A stretch of 55,584 nucleotides of DNA from Lacticaseibacillus mingshuiensis (GCF_016861785.1 NZ_BOLS01000017.1:1-55584), one strand, 5' to 3'; positions 43,901 through 52,057 are shown, counted from the first letter of the stretch. Translations and numbers: made by a program. Notes: a model not told the origin generated them from the letters alone.

Positions 43901-44138
43901 CGGCTTTAGGGTCAAAGGGTTTGACCTGCCCGTCATCCGTGACCATATTTGTCACCGTTTGTTCGGCATCCTTCAGCGTTTTTTCCAGTTGCTGGCTCAA
44001 CGTGATGCCCTGTTTATAGGCAGTCAGCGCCTGTTCCAACGGGACATCGCCCTGCTCCAGCTGATTGACGATCTGCTCAAGCTGCGCCAATTGCTGCTCA
44101 AATGTGGGCTGTGCTGCTGTCTTATTTTCATCTGCCAT
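43893..44138 (-). CDS. xseB: exodeoxyribonuclease VII small subunit
   Basis: Small helical subunit of the single-strand-specific nuclease, 81 residues. The characteristic motif is FEQQLAQLEQIVNQLEQGDV, followed by PLEQALTAYKQGITL. Starts on the TAATG overlap with xseA and is thus coupled to its partner subunit. Confidence 0.95.
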   Translation of the reverse strand: MADENKTAAQPTFEQQLAQLEQIVNQLEQGDVPLEQALTAYKQGITLSQQLEKTLKDAEQTVTNMVTDDGQVKPFDPKADA

Positions 44139-45499
44139 TACTGATCTTCCGCCTTTCCTGACTGCGTGATCTGATCAACCGTCACCTCAAGCACCCCATC
44201 TTGCAAATGCACCTGCGCGCGATCGCCGACATGCATCGCCGCAGCGTGGGACTGCAGGGCCCCGGTGTCATCCGTCACATACCCATACCCGCGGGCCAAA
44301 ATACGCAGCGGGCTGAGATGATCCAACGCCGCTGCCTGGGCGGCGAGCTGCTGGCCCGCCTGCTGCAAGCGCGCGGCAATCGCCAGTTGCAACTGCCGGG
44401 TCTGGCCGGCCACTTGTTGTTGCGCATTGGCCACGCGCTCTGCCGGCCGGGTCGCCTGCAGCTTGGCTTGGGCCAGGCGCAGGCGGCGGTCCGCCCCTTG
44501 CAATTGCGTTTGCATGGCCCGGTCCCGCCGCATCGAAAATTGATCCAGCGTCTGCAAATATTGATCGTACAGCCGTTGCGGTTGCGTAAGCACCACGGCG
44601 TTTTGAATCCGCGTGAGGCGCTCCCGTAGCACAGTCAGCTGCTGATTCATCGCGGCCTGCACGCGCAGCCGATCTTCTCCCAGCCGTGTCAGCGCATCGC
44701 TCAGCTTGATCGGCGTGACCAATTCGGCCGCAGCCGTGGGGGTCGCAGCCCGATGATCGGCGATAAAATCGGTGATCGTCGTGTCTGTTTCATGGCCGAC
44801 TGAACTGACGATCGGCATCGGCATGTCGATCAAGGCGCGCGCGACGCTTTCTTCATTGAACGGCCAGAGATCCTCAATGGAGCCGCCGCCGCGCCCGATG
44901 ATCAGCGCGTCAAAGCCGCCCATCGCCTTGACTTTTGCCAGCTGCTTGACCAGACTCGGCGCCGCCTGCTCGCCTTGTACCTGGGCCGGAAACAGCGTCA
45001 GCTGCAAAATCGGATACCGCCTCGCAACCGTGGTCATGATGTCTTGAATCACCGCCCCGCTCGGACTGGTGATCACAGCCACCCTTTTTGGAAAAAGTGG
45101 CAGCGGCCGCTTGTTGCGATCAAACAGACCTTCGGCGCTCAGTTTTTGCTTCAGCTGTTCAAGCGCGGCGTACAAGGCGCCGACGCCATCCGGTTCCATT
45201 TTTTCAATCACGATCTGGTATTCGCCCGACCGCTCGTACAGCGTGATGCGACCGACCACAAGGACCTTCATCCCCTCTTCGGGACGAAATTTGAGCTTCG
45301 CAAAATTACCGGCAAACATCACCGCGTTGATCTTGGCGTTATCGTCCTTCAGCGAAAAATATTGGTGCCCAGGTCGCTGGCGAAAATTCGAGATCTCGCC
45401 ACTCAAATAGACCTTGGCCAAATATGGATCCAGGTCATATTTTCGTTTAATGTATCGCGTCAGTAAACTGACGGTCAAGTACTCACTTTGCGCTACCAT
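44138..45499 (-). CDS. xseA: exodeoxyribonuclease VII large subunit
   Basis: Catalytic subunit, 453 residues. N-terminal OB-fold (about 1-100, YLTVSLLTRYIKRKYDLD; VYLSGEISNFRQRPGHQYFS). The catalytic domain has ITSPSGAVIQDI near 155, IGRGGGSIEDLWPFN near 205 and SSVGHETDTTITDFIADHRA near 235. A long helical region rich in Gln and Arg follows. AAGAGGCGG Shine-Dalgarno; overlaps folD by 17 nt. Confidence 0.96.
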   Translation of the reverse strand: MVAQSEYLTVSLLTRYIKRKYDLDPYLAKVYLSGEISNFRQRPGHQYFSLKDDNAKINAVMFAGNFAKLKFRPEEGMKVLVVGRITLYERSGEYQIVIEKMEPDGVGALYAALEQLKQKLSAEGLFDRNKRPLPLFPKRVAVITSPSGAVIQDIMTTVARRYPILQLTLFPAQVQGEQAAPSLVKQLAKVKAMGGFDALIIGRGGGSIEDLWPFNEESVARALIDMPMPIVSSVGHETDTTITDFIADHRAATPTAAAELVTPIKLSDALTRLGEDRLRVQAAMNQQLTVLRERLTRIQNAVVLTQPQRLYDQYLQTLDQFSMRRDRAMQTQLQGADRRLRLAQAKLQATRPAERVANAQQQVAGQTRQLQLAIAARLQQAGQQLAAQAAALDHLSPLRILARGYGYVTDDTGALQSHAAAMHVGDRAQVHLQDGVLEVTVDQITQSGKAEDQ

Positions 45500-46343
45500 T
45501 CAACCGCCTCTTTGCGAGTTCGACTGTTTGCATCATTAACGCCGCGATCGTCATGGGGCCAACGCCCCCAGGAACAGGAGTGATCGCGCTGGCATGAGGG
45601 GCCACCTCGGCAAAATTCACATCCCCAACGAGTTTACCGGCCGCATCACGATCCATGCCGACATCGACCACCACGGCGCCATCTTGGACCATGTCGCCGG
45701 TGATCATTTCAGGCCGCCCCGTCGCGACAAACAAGAGGTCCGCCTGCCGCGTGTGCGCTGCCAGATCCGCCGTCTGACTGTGGGTCATCGTCACAGTGGC
45801 ACTGGCATTGAGCAACAGCGCCGCCAGCGGCCGCCCCACAATATTCGAGCGGCCAACGATCACCGCGTGTTTGCCAGCGACCGGAATCTGGTACGCCTTG
45901 AGGAGTTGCATGATGCCAAATGGCGTCGAGGCGACGACCCCAGGTTCATTCGTCCAGAGGCGCCCGACATTGACCGGATGAAAGCCATCCACGTCTTTTT
46001 CAGGTGCGATCGCGTTGAGTACCGCGGCCTCGGAGATCTGCGCCGGCAGTGGCAACTGAACCAAAATACCGTCGACATCCGGATCGTCATTCAGTTCGGC
46101 GATCTTCGCCAGGAGATCCGCTTCAGAAACGGTGGCTGGCATCGCGATGGTGAAAGAGCGGATTCCGATCTTATCCGCGCGGCGGTGCTTGTTGCGCACA
46201 TAGATTGCGCTGGCCGGGTCTTCACCCACGAGAATCACGGCGAGCCCTGGCGTCACGCCACGGGCTTTCATCTCAGCGACCGTTTCGGTCAAGGCCGTCA
46301 TCAAGGCATCTGCAGTTTTCTTTCCGTCTAGGATGGTGGTCAT
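45483..46343 (-). CDS. folD: bifunctional methylenetetrahydrofolate dehydrogenase / cyclohydrolase
   Basis: Makes 10-formyl-tetrahydrofolate, the donor used by Fmt. It has 286 residues from ATG 46343 (GAGGGGGAACC upstream). It carries the catalytic Lys region AIYVRNKHRRADKIGI, VQLPLPAQI, DVDGFHPVNVGRL, the NADP-binding GRSNIVGRP and TPVPGGVGPMT. The usual PCTP segment reads ASTPFGIM here. It is first in the folD-xseA-xseB-ispA-tlyA-argR-recN gene string. Confidence 0.96.
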   Translation of the reverse strand: MTTILDGKKTADALMTALTETVAEMKARGVTPGLAVILVGEDPASAIYVRNKHRRADKIGIRSFTIAMPATVSEADLLAKIAELNDDPDVDGILVQLPLPAQISEAAVLNAIAPEKDVDGFHPVNVGRLWTNEPGVVASTPFGIMQLLKAYQIPVAGKHAVIVGRSNIVGRPLAALLLNASATVTMTHSQTADLAAHTRQADLLFVATGRPEMITGDMVQDGAVVVDVGMDRDAAGKLVGDVNFAEVAPHASAITPVPGGVGPMTIAALMMQTVELAKRRLNGSAK

Positions 46344-46416
46344 GCGTGGTTCCCCCTCTAATATATCAAACTCCAATAGACAATAATCACTCAAATGATA
46401 ATAAAGTGCCCATACG

Positions 46417-46451
46417 AAAAGCCGGCCAAAGTCCTCACTTTGAGCCGGCTT
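46417..46451 (-). terminator. terminator of efp-yqhY-nusB
   Basis: AAGCCGGC/GCCGGCTT stem with an inner AAAGT/ACTTT stem; the minus strand ends TTTTC. Located just after the nusB stop. Confidence 0.8.
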
Positions 46452-46456
46452 CTTGA

Positions 46457-46876
46457 TCACGCGTTCGCGTGTGCGACAAAATGTCCTAAGATGCCGTTCA
46501 CGAATTTTGCGGCCTGCTCGTCGCTGTACCGCTTCGTCAACTCGATCGCCTCATTGACCGCAACTTTGTCAGGCAGGTCCGGCTCGAACTGAATCTCGTA
46601 AAGCCCGAGACGCAACGCGATCAGATCGGCTTTTGCCAGCCGGCTGAGTTGCCAGCCAGCCTTAAGCTTGCTGGTGATCGCCGCATCGAGTGCGTCTTGA
46701 TTCGCCAAGACGCCGTCGACCAGCCCAGTCAAATACTCAGGTGGCTGAACATCTTCCGGCAAGACTTCTTGATACACAAGGGCGCGGTCCGTTTCAGTGG
46801 TGCCGGCGCCGGCGAAAAGCACCTGAAAGGCCGCTTCCCGCATCTCGTGCCTCGACATTGTTTGTTCCGTCGTCAT
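46457..46876 (-). CDS. nusB: transcription antitermination factor NusB
   Basis: RNA-binding antitermination factor for rRNA operons, 139 residues, all helical. Typical stretches are SRHEMREAAFQVLFA at the start, RLAKADLIALRLGLYEI near 80 and VAVNEAIELTKRYSDEQAAKF near 105, then VNGILGHF. The ATG overlaps the yqhY stop (ATGA). An ATG six codons later is possible but less likely. Confidence 0.95.
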   Translation of the reverse strand: MTTEQTMSRHEMREAAFQVLFAGAGTTETDRALVYQEVLPEDVQPPEYLTGLVDGVLANQDALDAAITSKLKAGWQLSRLAKADLIALRLGLYEIQFEPDLPDKVAVNEAIELTKRYSDEQAAKFVNGILGHFVAHANA

Positions 46877-47310
46877 GCCTCGCTGTCCTCACTATTGTCG
46901 TCGTCGGCGAACAGCTCGGTTGGGTCAAGCTGTTCCGCTTTTTCCGGAACCACACCCAGCACATGCACGTTGACCTCATCAAGGGTGAGGTCTGTCATGT
47001 AGAGCAATTGCTCGCGCAGCGTCTCCTGCATCTTCAATGCGACCTTGGGCACGGAAACGCCATAGTCCAGATACACATAGACATCGGCGGTCAGGCGGCC
47101 GTCTTCAACGGTCAGATCGACGCCTTTGCCGTGATTGGTCCGGCCAAACCAAGCGTTGACCGTGCTGGCCAGTGAGCCGCGCATTTGGTACACGCCATCG
47201 ATCGAGACCGCTGCGATGCCCAAGATCACTTCGAGCACTTCCGGCACGATCTCAATGGTCCCCTGAGCATCGGTCCGGTTTGCAAGTACGATATTCGTCT
47301 CTTCAGCCAT
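46873..47310 (-). CDS. yqhY: Asp23/YqhY family protein
   Basis: A 145-residue Asp23 (DUF322) domain protein, second paralogue of the family in this window after YloU. IEIVPEVLEVILGIAAVSID near residue 20 and DLTVEDGRLTADVYVYLDYG near 60 are conserved; the C-terminus is acidic (LFADDDNSEDSEA). The efp-yqhY-nusB order matches Bacillus, where YqhY is linked to acetyl-CoA carboxylase control. Start at 47310 with GGAGG upstream. Confidence 0.92.
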   Translation of the reverse strand: MAEETNIVLANRTDAQGTIEIVPEVLEVILGIAAVSIDGVYQMRGSLASTVNAWFGRTNHGKGVDLTVEDGRLTADVYVYLDYGVSVPKVALKMQETLREQLLYMTDLTLDEVNVHVLGVVPEKAEQLDPTELFADDDNSEDSEA

Positions 47311-47356
47311 TGAAAAGCCTCCATTATTTGTCGGCAGCCATGGCGACTGCCGCGAG

Positions 47357-47920
47357 TTAGCTGTTCGACCGCGAGATGTAGCTGCCATCTTGCGTGTTGA
47401 TCGTCAGCTTATCACCTTTGTTAATGAAAAATGGGACCTGAACCACAAGCCCAGTCTCCATCGTCGCGGGCTTTGAACCGCCTGACGAGGTATTCCCGCG
47501 GATTCCGGGTTCCGTGTCAACGACTTCAAGATCCACAACATTTGGCAGGTCAACGCCAAGCGTCTCGCTCCCGTGCATCATGATCTTGACCTCCATGTTC
47601 TCCTTGATGAACTTCAGCTCATCGCGGATCTCATCGCCTGGCAAGGTCAGCTGCTCGTAAGTGTCCGTATCCATGAAGACATAAGAATCCCCATCGGCGT
47701 ACAGGTACTGCATCGTCTTGGTGTCGATCTGCGCTTTTCCGACCTTTTCAGTCGAACGGAACGTTTTTTCCTGCACCGCGCCGGTCCGCAAATTCTTCAG
47801 CGTGGACCGGACAAAGGCTGAGCCCTTGCCTGGCTTCACGTGCTGGAACTCGACAATGCGCCACAGGTCGCCATCGACCTCAATGGTCAAGCCGTTTTTA
47901 AAATCGTTAACAGAAATCAT
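47357..47920 (-). CDS. efp: translation elongation factor P
   Basis: Relieves ribosome stalling at polyproline stretches. The 187-residue, three-domain protein has the modification loop VKPGKGSAF with Lys32 at the tip, as in Firmicutes EF-P. The C-terminal OB domain ends [17 protein letters not shown]. Shine-Dalgarno GGAGG 8 nt upstream; own promoter. PepP lies next to it, as in other lactic acid bacteria. Confidence 0.97.
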   Translation of the reverse strand: MISVNDFKNGLTIEVDGDLWRIVEFQHVKPGKGSAFVRSTLKNLRTGAVQEKTFRSTEKVGKAQIDTKTMQYLYADGDSYVFMDTDTYEQLTLPGDEIRDELKFIKENMEVKIMMHGSETLGVDLPNVVDLEVVDTEPGIRGNTSSGGSKPATMETGLVVQVPFFINKGDKLTINTQDGSYISRSNS

Positions 47921-47955
47921 CCGGATCCTCCACTTTCGTCACTAAGCTTAATAAT

Positions 47956-47984
47956 ACTATATCAATCCAACCATGGCGGCGCAA
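47956..47984 (-). promoter_or_regulatory. sigma-A promoter of efp
   Basis: Minus strand TTGCGC (47979-47984), 17-bp spacer, TATAGT (47956-47961). Confidence 0.65.
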
Positions 47985-48033
47985 GTTGTCGCCGTCCGCT
48001 CAACGCGTTGCCTAGTCTCATTGTTTCTGGCAC

Positions 48034-48057
48034 AAAAAACGCCTCCTCTCCTGCGTT
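48034..48057 (-). terminator. terminator of pepP
   Basis: AACGC/GCGTT stem around a 10-nt loop and six T on the minus strand, overlapping the pepP stop. Short stem, so a modest terminator. Confidence 0.65.
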
Positions 48058-49126
48058 ATCGCACAGCGATAACGGGAATTTCTGCCGGCGCCTCACGGGT
48101 CAATTGCGTGGCGCCTGTTGCGGTGATCAACAGATCATCTTCGATGCGCACCCCGCCGACTTCCGGCAGATAAATACCTGGTTCATTTGTTTCAACATTG
48201 CCAATTGCTTGCGGCACATCGCGATACGGTCCCCATGCGCCAGGCCCTTCGTGAATCGACAGCCCAATGCCATGGCCGGTGCCGTGGCCAAAATACTGAC
48301 CGTACCCCGCCCCATCGATGAAACCGTGGGCCAGCGCGTTGATTGCCGCGCCAGTCACGCCAGGGGCCATCAACGCCTTGACTTTCTGATTGGCCGCATA
48401 AACGACCCGATAGATCTCACGAATTTTCGGATCGGGCTCACCGACCGCAAACGTGCGGGTAATATCCGACACATATCCATGATACACCGCACCCCAGTCC
48501 AGCGTCACGACATCGCCCTGCGCGATCACTTTCGTTGTTGCGGCCCCATGCGGCATTGCGGAGCGCGCCCCACTGGCCACAATGGTCTCAAATGACGTGC
48601 CGCTTGCGCCTTGTTGCCGCATAAAAAAGTCGAGGTCCGTCGCCACTTCAAGTTCGGTCATGCCTGGGTGAATGGTCGCCACCACATGATCATACCCGGC
48701 TTCCGCGATCGCGATCGCCCGCTTGATCAGCGCGAGCTCTTCATCGTCCTTGACCTCGCGCAACTCGGCCACCATGTTGGTCGTCGGGACCCATTCAGTC
48801 TGCTTTGGCAGCTTCGCGAATTCGGCGTAAGTCATGGTCTCACTTTCAAAGCCAACTCGGGAAAGGCCGTGCGTGGTTGCAAGTTCACCAGCCTTTGCAG
48901 CGAGGCCATGCTGCTGAAGGACCAGCGCACTGTTTGTCACCTGGGCTTTGACCTGCTCCGTGAACCGGGAGTCGGTGATGAACCAACTCTGGTCTTTGGC
49001 GACCAGCAAGGCGCTTTCGTCGCCTGTAAAACCGGTCAGATAGGACACATTCACCGGATCTGTGACCAGCAGCGCATCGATCTGCGTGCCGGCCAATTTT
49101 GTCTGCAATTTTTCCAATCTTGTCAT
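48056..49126 (-). CDS. pepP: Xaa-Pro aminopeptidase/dipeptidase (M24B)
   Basis: Metallopeptidase that removes residues before proline. The 356-residue protein has a creatinase-like N-terminal domain (DPVNVSYLTGFTGDESALL) and a pita-bread catalytic domain. Metal ligands are visible in VTLDWGAVYHGYVSDITRTF (two Asp), FGHGTGHGIGL (His), NVETNEPGIYL (Glu) and GVRIEDDLLI (Glu). GAGGCAATCC precedes the ATG. It works with PepX in using proline-rich peptides. Position next to efp matches yqhT-efp of Bacillus. Confidence 0.92.
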   Translation of the reverse strand: MTRLEKLQTKLAGTQIDALLVTDPVNVSYLTGFTGDESALLVAKDQSWFITDSRFTEQVKAQVTNSALVLQQHGLAAKAGELATTHGLSRVGFESETMTYAEFAKLPKQTEWVPTTNMVAELREVKDDEELALIKRAIAIAEAGYDHVVATIHPGMTELEVATDLDFFMRQQGASGTSFETIVASGARSAMPHGAATTKVIAQGDVVTLDWGAVYHGYVSDITRTFAVGEPDPKIREIYRVVYAANQKVKALMAPGVTGAAINALAHGFIDGAGYGQYFGHGTGHGIGLSIHEGPGAWGPYRDVPQAIGNVETNEPGIYLPEVGGVRIEDDLLITATGATQLTREAPAEIPVIAVR

Positions 49127-49198
49127 GAGGATTGCCTCTTTTCAGCCCAGCGGCCTAGCTTCGCCGCGGACCCGCGACGATAACTGACCACTATGAAT

Positions 49199-49224
49199 AA
49201 AAAAAACGCTCCGTCTCCGGAGCG
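49199..49224 (-). terminator. terminator of rplU-prp-rpmA
   Basis: CGCTCCG/CGGAGCG stem, TCTC-type loop and eight T on the minus strand. Confidence 0.9.
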
Positions 49225-49232
49225 CATCGCGA

Positions 49233-49523
49233 TTATTCAGCTTTTGCAACTGGATAAACAGATACCTGCTTTTTGTCGCGGCCAAGGCGTTCGAATTTAA
49301 CGACGCCATCTGCCGTTGCAAACAAGGTATCATCGCCGCCGCGGCCGACGTTCGTACCCGGATGGATCTTCGTGCCGCGCTGGCGGTACAAGATGTTTCC
49401 GGCTTTAACGAACTGACCATCTGCGCGCTTGCTACCAAGACGCCGACCGGCTGAGTTACGGCCGTTAGAGGTCGAGCCGCCCCCCTTATGATGGGAGAAG
49501 AATTGCAAGTTCATCTTTAACAT
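49233..49523 (-). CDS. rpmA: 50S ribosomal protein L27 with cleavable N-terminus
   Basis: L27 reaches the peptidyl-transferase centre with its N-terminus. The 96-residue protein starts [20 protein letters not shown]. The MNLQFF-S extension is the recognition site of the Prp protease, which exposes the mature N-terminus as in other Firmicutes. The body has [17 protein letters not shown] and [13 protein letters not shown]. The gene for Prp is directly upstream. Confidence 0.96.
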   Translation of the reverse strand: MLKMNLQFFSHHKGGGSTSNGRNSAGRRLGSKRADGQFVKAGNILYRQRGTKIHPGTNVGRGGDDTLFATADGVVKFERLGRDKKQVSVYPVAKAE

Positions 49524-49546
49524 ATCAGTACACCTCCGAATTCAGA

Positions 49547-49888
49547 TTACGAATTTCTTGTCGTGATCGTGACATAATCGCCGTACTGTTCGGCAATGCT
49601 CTGCAGTGACAAGAGCAGATTCTCAAGCAAGAGCTGCGCGATATGGTGCTGCTCCCCGGAGACAGTTTTGTCAAAAGCCACGTCGAGATGCCCGCCGTTG
49701 ACTTCATCCGCCTGCACATCCGGCTCAAACCCGGCTAAGGATTCAATGCCGTTCACTGCCCCGATGCTGACTGCGGAGACTGCGGCACAAACAATGTCGT
49801 GTCCGAAGTCGCCAGAATCAGCATGGCCAGTGATGAGAAAATGCGCGATATCACCGCTTGCATCGCGGTCAAAACGTGCTTTGATCAT
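49547..49888 (-). CDS. prp: ribosomal-processing cysteine protease Prp
   Basis: Cleaves the N-terminal extension of L27. The 113-residue protein has both known catalytic residues, His22 and Cys34, in GHADSGDFGHDIVCAAVS. It lies between rplU and rpmA, the invariant Firmicutes order (ysxB). ATG with GGAGG upstream; 23 nt before rpmA. Confidence 0.95.
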   Translation of the reverse strand: MIKARFDRDASGDIAHFLITGHADSGDFGHDIVCAAVSAVSIGAVNGIESLAGFEPDVQADEVNGGHLDVAFDKTVSGEQHHIAQLLLENLLLSLQSIAEQYGDYVTITTRNS

Positions 49889-49907
49889 GGCGCCCTCCTA
49901 GTTGAAA

Positions 49908-50219
49908 TCAGGCATTGATCGCGTCGATCGTCACTTTCGTGTAGGGTTGACGATGACCTTTTTTCTGATGGCTATGCTTCTTAGGCTTGTATTTGAAGGT
50001 CACGACCTTCTTTTCACGCCCTTGCTTGTCCACCTTGCCAGTTACCGTCGCGCCATCGATCGTTGGTGTGCCGATCTTAGCTGAGCCTTCGCCGCCGACC
50101 AGAATGACTTGGTCAAACGTGACCGTTTCACCCTCTGCGACATCCAGTTTTTCAACATAGATGGCTTGGCCAACTTCGGCTTTGTACTGCTTGCCGCCAG
50201 TTTTGATGATTGCGTACAT
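49908..50219 (-). CDS. rplU: 50S ribosomal protein L21
   Basis: Binds 23S rRNA in the large subunit. It has 103 residues starting [20 protein letters not shown] and ending with the basic [20 protein letters not shown] region. The ATG at 50219 has TAGGAGG 8 nt upstream and is the family start. First gene of rplU-prp-rpmA with a strong promoter and a structured leader. Confidence 0.97.
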   Translation of the reverse strand: MYAIIKTGGKQYKAEVGQAIYVEKLDVAEGETVTFDQVILVGGEGSAKIGTPTIDGATVTGKVDKQGREKKVVTFKYKPKKHSHQKKGHRQPYTKVTIDAINA

Positions 50220-50332
50220 CTTGTGCACCTCCTATATGCCCTTAGGCTAATCCCCTGAATACTCGCCGCAACAGGTGCTAGGCTTTGATACCTGTCTGCG
50301 TGCGGTTGCAGATGAGGGGTGACAAATACAAC
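50220..50332 (-). promoter_or_regulatory. rplU leader, probable L21 leader
   Basis: About 113 nt of untranslated leader. On the minus strand CCCCT near the 5' end pairs with AGGGG about 57 nt further on, enclosing smaller stems (CTGC/GCAG type). Firmicutes rplU genes commonly carry the autoregulatory L21 leader here; assignment is by position and a closing stem, not by a model search. Confidence 0.5.
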
Positions 50333-50338
50333 GTTGCA

Positions 50339-50367
50339 ATTGTACCAGAGCGCAAGGCCCCGTGCAA
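50339..50367 (-). promoter_or_regulatory. sigma-A promoter of rplU-prp-rpmA
   Basis: Minus strand TTGCAC (50362-50367), 17-bp spacer, TACAAT (50339-50344) with a TGG extension. The rest of the gap up to 50509 shows nothing further. Confidence 0.8.
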
Positions 50368-50509
50368 GCAATTCGCAAAGAAATGGTGACAGTGCGCGTG
50401 GCCCGGAATGATCTGACGACCTGGCGCGCCTGCCACAATGAGACAGCAAAGGACGAGCTGAGACGACACTCGGTTGCTCCCTTGGCAAAAGGATGACAAG
50501 TCCGCGTCT

Positions 50510-51118
50510 TCAGCGTGCCACAAAAAAATCGGCTAGAGTGGCTGTCTGGGCCCCGCCTTGGCACAACATCGCGAGCGTTTTGGCCACATAGCGTGGGGAA
50601 TAGACCATCCCCTCCTCCAACCAATGCGCTGCCGTGCCCACGATCGCCATGACCTCATATTCGATGATCAGGTCGATCGGCACCTCGCTGATGCGGGGCG
50701 GCACACCGGTGACTTCGCAGTAGCGCTCGACCGCCGCATACAGATTGGACAACAGCTTGCGGTCAAAGAGACGCTGCCCGTCTTTTAATAGGTAGTGATA
50801 TTCTTTGGCATGCGCCGCGACAAACCCGAAGGCCGCCGTCAGATCAAGCACCGGAAAAGAATTGCCGTTGACGGAATAGCCCTCTGTGATCGCCGCGCGA
50901 TACAGGTCGTCGACCATCATATGAAGCACGCTGTCATAAAAATCGGCGCGGTCTTCGTAATGCAGGTAAAAAGTTGTCCGGGTGACATGCGCCTGGGCAA
51001 CCAATTCGGCCACGGATAATGTGTTCACGTCAGCGCCTTTTTCAAGCAACTCAAACAGCGCGTTGACTAGCTTTTCGCGTGATTTTCTGTAGCGCGTATC
51101 ATTTCGTTCGACTCCCAT
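50510..51118 (-). CDS. TetR family transcriptional regulator
   Basis: A 202-residue DNA-binding regulator. The N-terminal TetR helix-turn-helix is at about residues 10-60: RYRKSREKLVNALFELLE, then NTLSVAELVAQAHVTRTTFYLHYEDRADFYD, a classic TetR recognition helix. The C-terminal ligand domain is not recognisable. The start at 51118 has GGAGGG upstream; the much longer open frame is spurious. A TTTGCGCAAA palindrome about 35 bp upstream could be its own operator (inference). It faces away from the small membrane protein at 51255, which could be a target. Confidence 0.9.
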   Translation of the reverse strand: MGVERNDTRYRKSREKLVNALFELLEKGADVNTLSVAELVAQAHVTRTTFYLHYEDRADFYDSVLHMMVDDLYRAAITEGYSVNGNSFPVLDLTAAFGFVAAHAKEYHYLLKDGQRLFDRKLLSNLYAAVERYCEVTGVPPRISEVPIDLIIEYEVMAIVGTAAHWLEEGMVYSPRYVAKTLAMLCQGGAQTATLADFFVAR

Positions 51119-51206
51119 AATCGCCCTCCGTTTGGAGTATAGCGCATCTTTGCGCAAAAGCGGTAAAATAAGTCTCGCGAAAATGACGTCTGCGCCGGCT
51201 CGCGGC

Positions 51207-51235
51207 TTGTCCCGCACAAAATGGTCAAGTATACT
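51207..51235 (+). promoter_or_regulatory. sigma-A promoter of the gene at 51255
   Basis: TTGTCC (51207-51212), 17-bp spacer, TATACT (51230-51235), 19 nt upstream of the ATG. Confidence 0.65.
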
Positions 51236-51254
51236 GAAACGCGGAGGTGGCCGC

Positions 51255-51488
51255 ATGCTTGTCGATAGTTTGATTTTTATCCTGGCGGGAGGCCTCGTGG
51301 TGGCAATTGTTGCCCGCCTGAAATTCCCGCTCAATCTGATCTTAACGGCTTTGGTGATGATCACGCTGGCCACCATCAGTCGTAAATTGTTTGACGCCGA
51401 TGACCTGGCATGGCTCCTGCTAGCATGGCAGGCCGCGCTTGTCGCTGTCATGTACGGGCTGCGCTACTGGCTTCATCACCGTAAATAA
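51255..51488 (+). CDS. small membrane protein, unknown function
   Basis: A 77-residue hydrophobic protein with three likely membrane helices (about 3-21, 27-43 and 51-70) and a basic C-terminal YWLHHRK. Not recognised. GGAGGTGG lies 7 nt before the ATG; the longer frame upstream is not supported. It has its own promoter and terminator and is divergent from the TetR gene. Confidence 0.75.
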   Translation: MLVDSLIFILAGGLVVAIVARLKFPLNLILTALVMITLATISRKLFDADDLAWLLLAWQAALVAVMYGLRYWLHHRK

Positions 51489-51492
51489 CCAA

Positions 51493-51528
51493 GGGCACCA
51501 AGGAAAAATTCCTCGGTGCCCTTTTTTT
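51493..51528 (+). terminator. terminator after the 51255 gene
   Basis: GGGCACC/GGTGCCC plus GGA/TCC stem and seven T on the plus strand. It lies between two convergent genes. Confidence 0.88.
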
Positions 51529-51536
51529 CGAACCGT

Positions 51537-51782
51537 TTATCGCCGAGTATCACTGAATTCATAGTGAACAAGGTCGCGGAATTCAAACTTGTGCCCTTCG
51601 CCAGCGGTCAAGGATCCAGTCTTCGTGCGAATCTTCGTCATCAGATCGTCATAAGCCTTTGTGTTACCCGGCTTCGTGCGCACCGGTAGCTCGACTGTGC
51701 TGCCATCAGTAAAAGTGCCATAGAAATATTGAATCTTCGTTGCCTGTTGCTTCAATAATTTTTTCGCCAGTCGCTTATCCAT
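51537..51782 (-). CDS. small soluble protein of unknown function
   Basis: An 81-residue, Lys- and Thr-rich protein (MDKRLAKKLLKQQATKIQYF at the start, then TFTDGSTVELPVRTKPG). It has a beta-strand-like middle and no known motif. The ATG at 51782 has AGGTG 6 nt upstream; a GTG three codons earlier is an alternative. A hairpin with T-run in its leader suggests attenuation. Confidence 0.65.
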   Translation of the reverse strand: MDKRLAKKLLKQQATKIQYFYGTFTDGSTVELPVRTKPGNTKAYDDLMTKIRTKTGSLTAGEGHKFEFRDLVHYEFSDTRR

Positions 51783-51815
51783 GTGTGTCACCTGCGTTTG
51801 TTGTAGTCAAGAAAA

Positions 51816-51838
51816 GGCCCGAAAAACAACTTCGGACC
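51816..51838 (-). promoter_or_regulatory. leader hairpin (possible attenuator) of the 51537 gene
   Basis: On the minus strand GGTCCGAA pairs with TTCGGGCC, followed by TTTTC, between the extended -10 promoter and the start codon. It resembles an intrinsic terminator placed in a leader. Confidence 0.5.
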
Positions 51839-51858
51839 CCGCCCCTGCCAAGGCCTTA

Positions 51859-51867
51859 AGTATAGCA
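51859..51867 (-). promoter_or_regulatory. extended -10 promoter of the 51537 gene
   Basis: Minus strand TGCTATACT; no clear -35 box. Confidence 0.45.
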
Positions 51868-51903
51868 CAGCCCGGGTTTGATGGCATCAATTGGGCAAGA
51901 ATC

Positions 51904-51929
51904 AAAAACGCCAGCGCGAGGCCGGCGTC
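51904..51929 (-). terminator. terminator of the 40-residue gene
   Basis: ACGCC/GGCGT stem with further GC/GC pairing and five T on the minus strand, 6 nt after the stop codon. Confidence 0.7.
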
Positions 51930-51934
51930 TGTGA

Positions 51935-52057
51935 TCAGCGTTGCAGCTGGGCAACAGCCTGTTCGATGGTCGCACCGGTCCCCTTGTGGTTCTGGTCTGC
52001 GGGATCAATTGCGATGAACAGCTGCGTCTTCGTATCAAGTTGAATACGATATTTCAT
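51935..52057 (-). CDS. 40-residue protein of unknown function
   Basis: A very short gene with full expression signals: TTGACA-17-TAGAAT promoter, TGGAGG Shine-Dalgarno 8 nt before ATG, and a terminator just after the stop. It begins MKYRIQLDTKTQLFIAIDPA and ends AVAQLQR. The sequence looks soluble and folded (beta then helix). Function unknown; I do not recognise the family. Confidence 0.7.
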   Translation of the reverse strand: MKYRIQLDTKTQLFIAIDPADQNHKGTGATIEQAVAQLQR

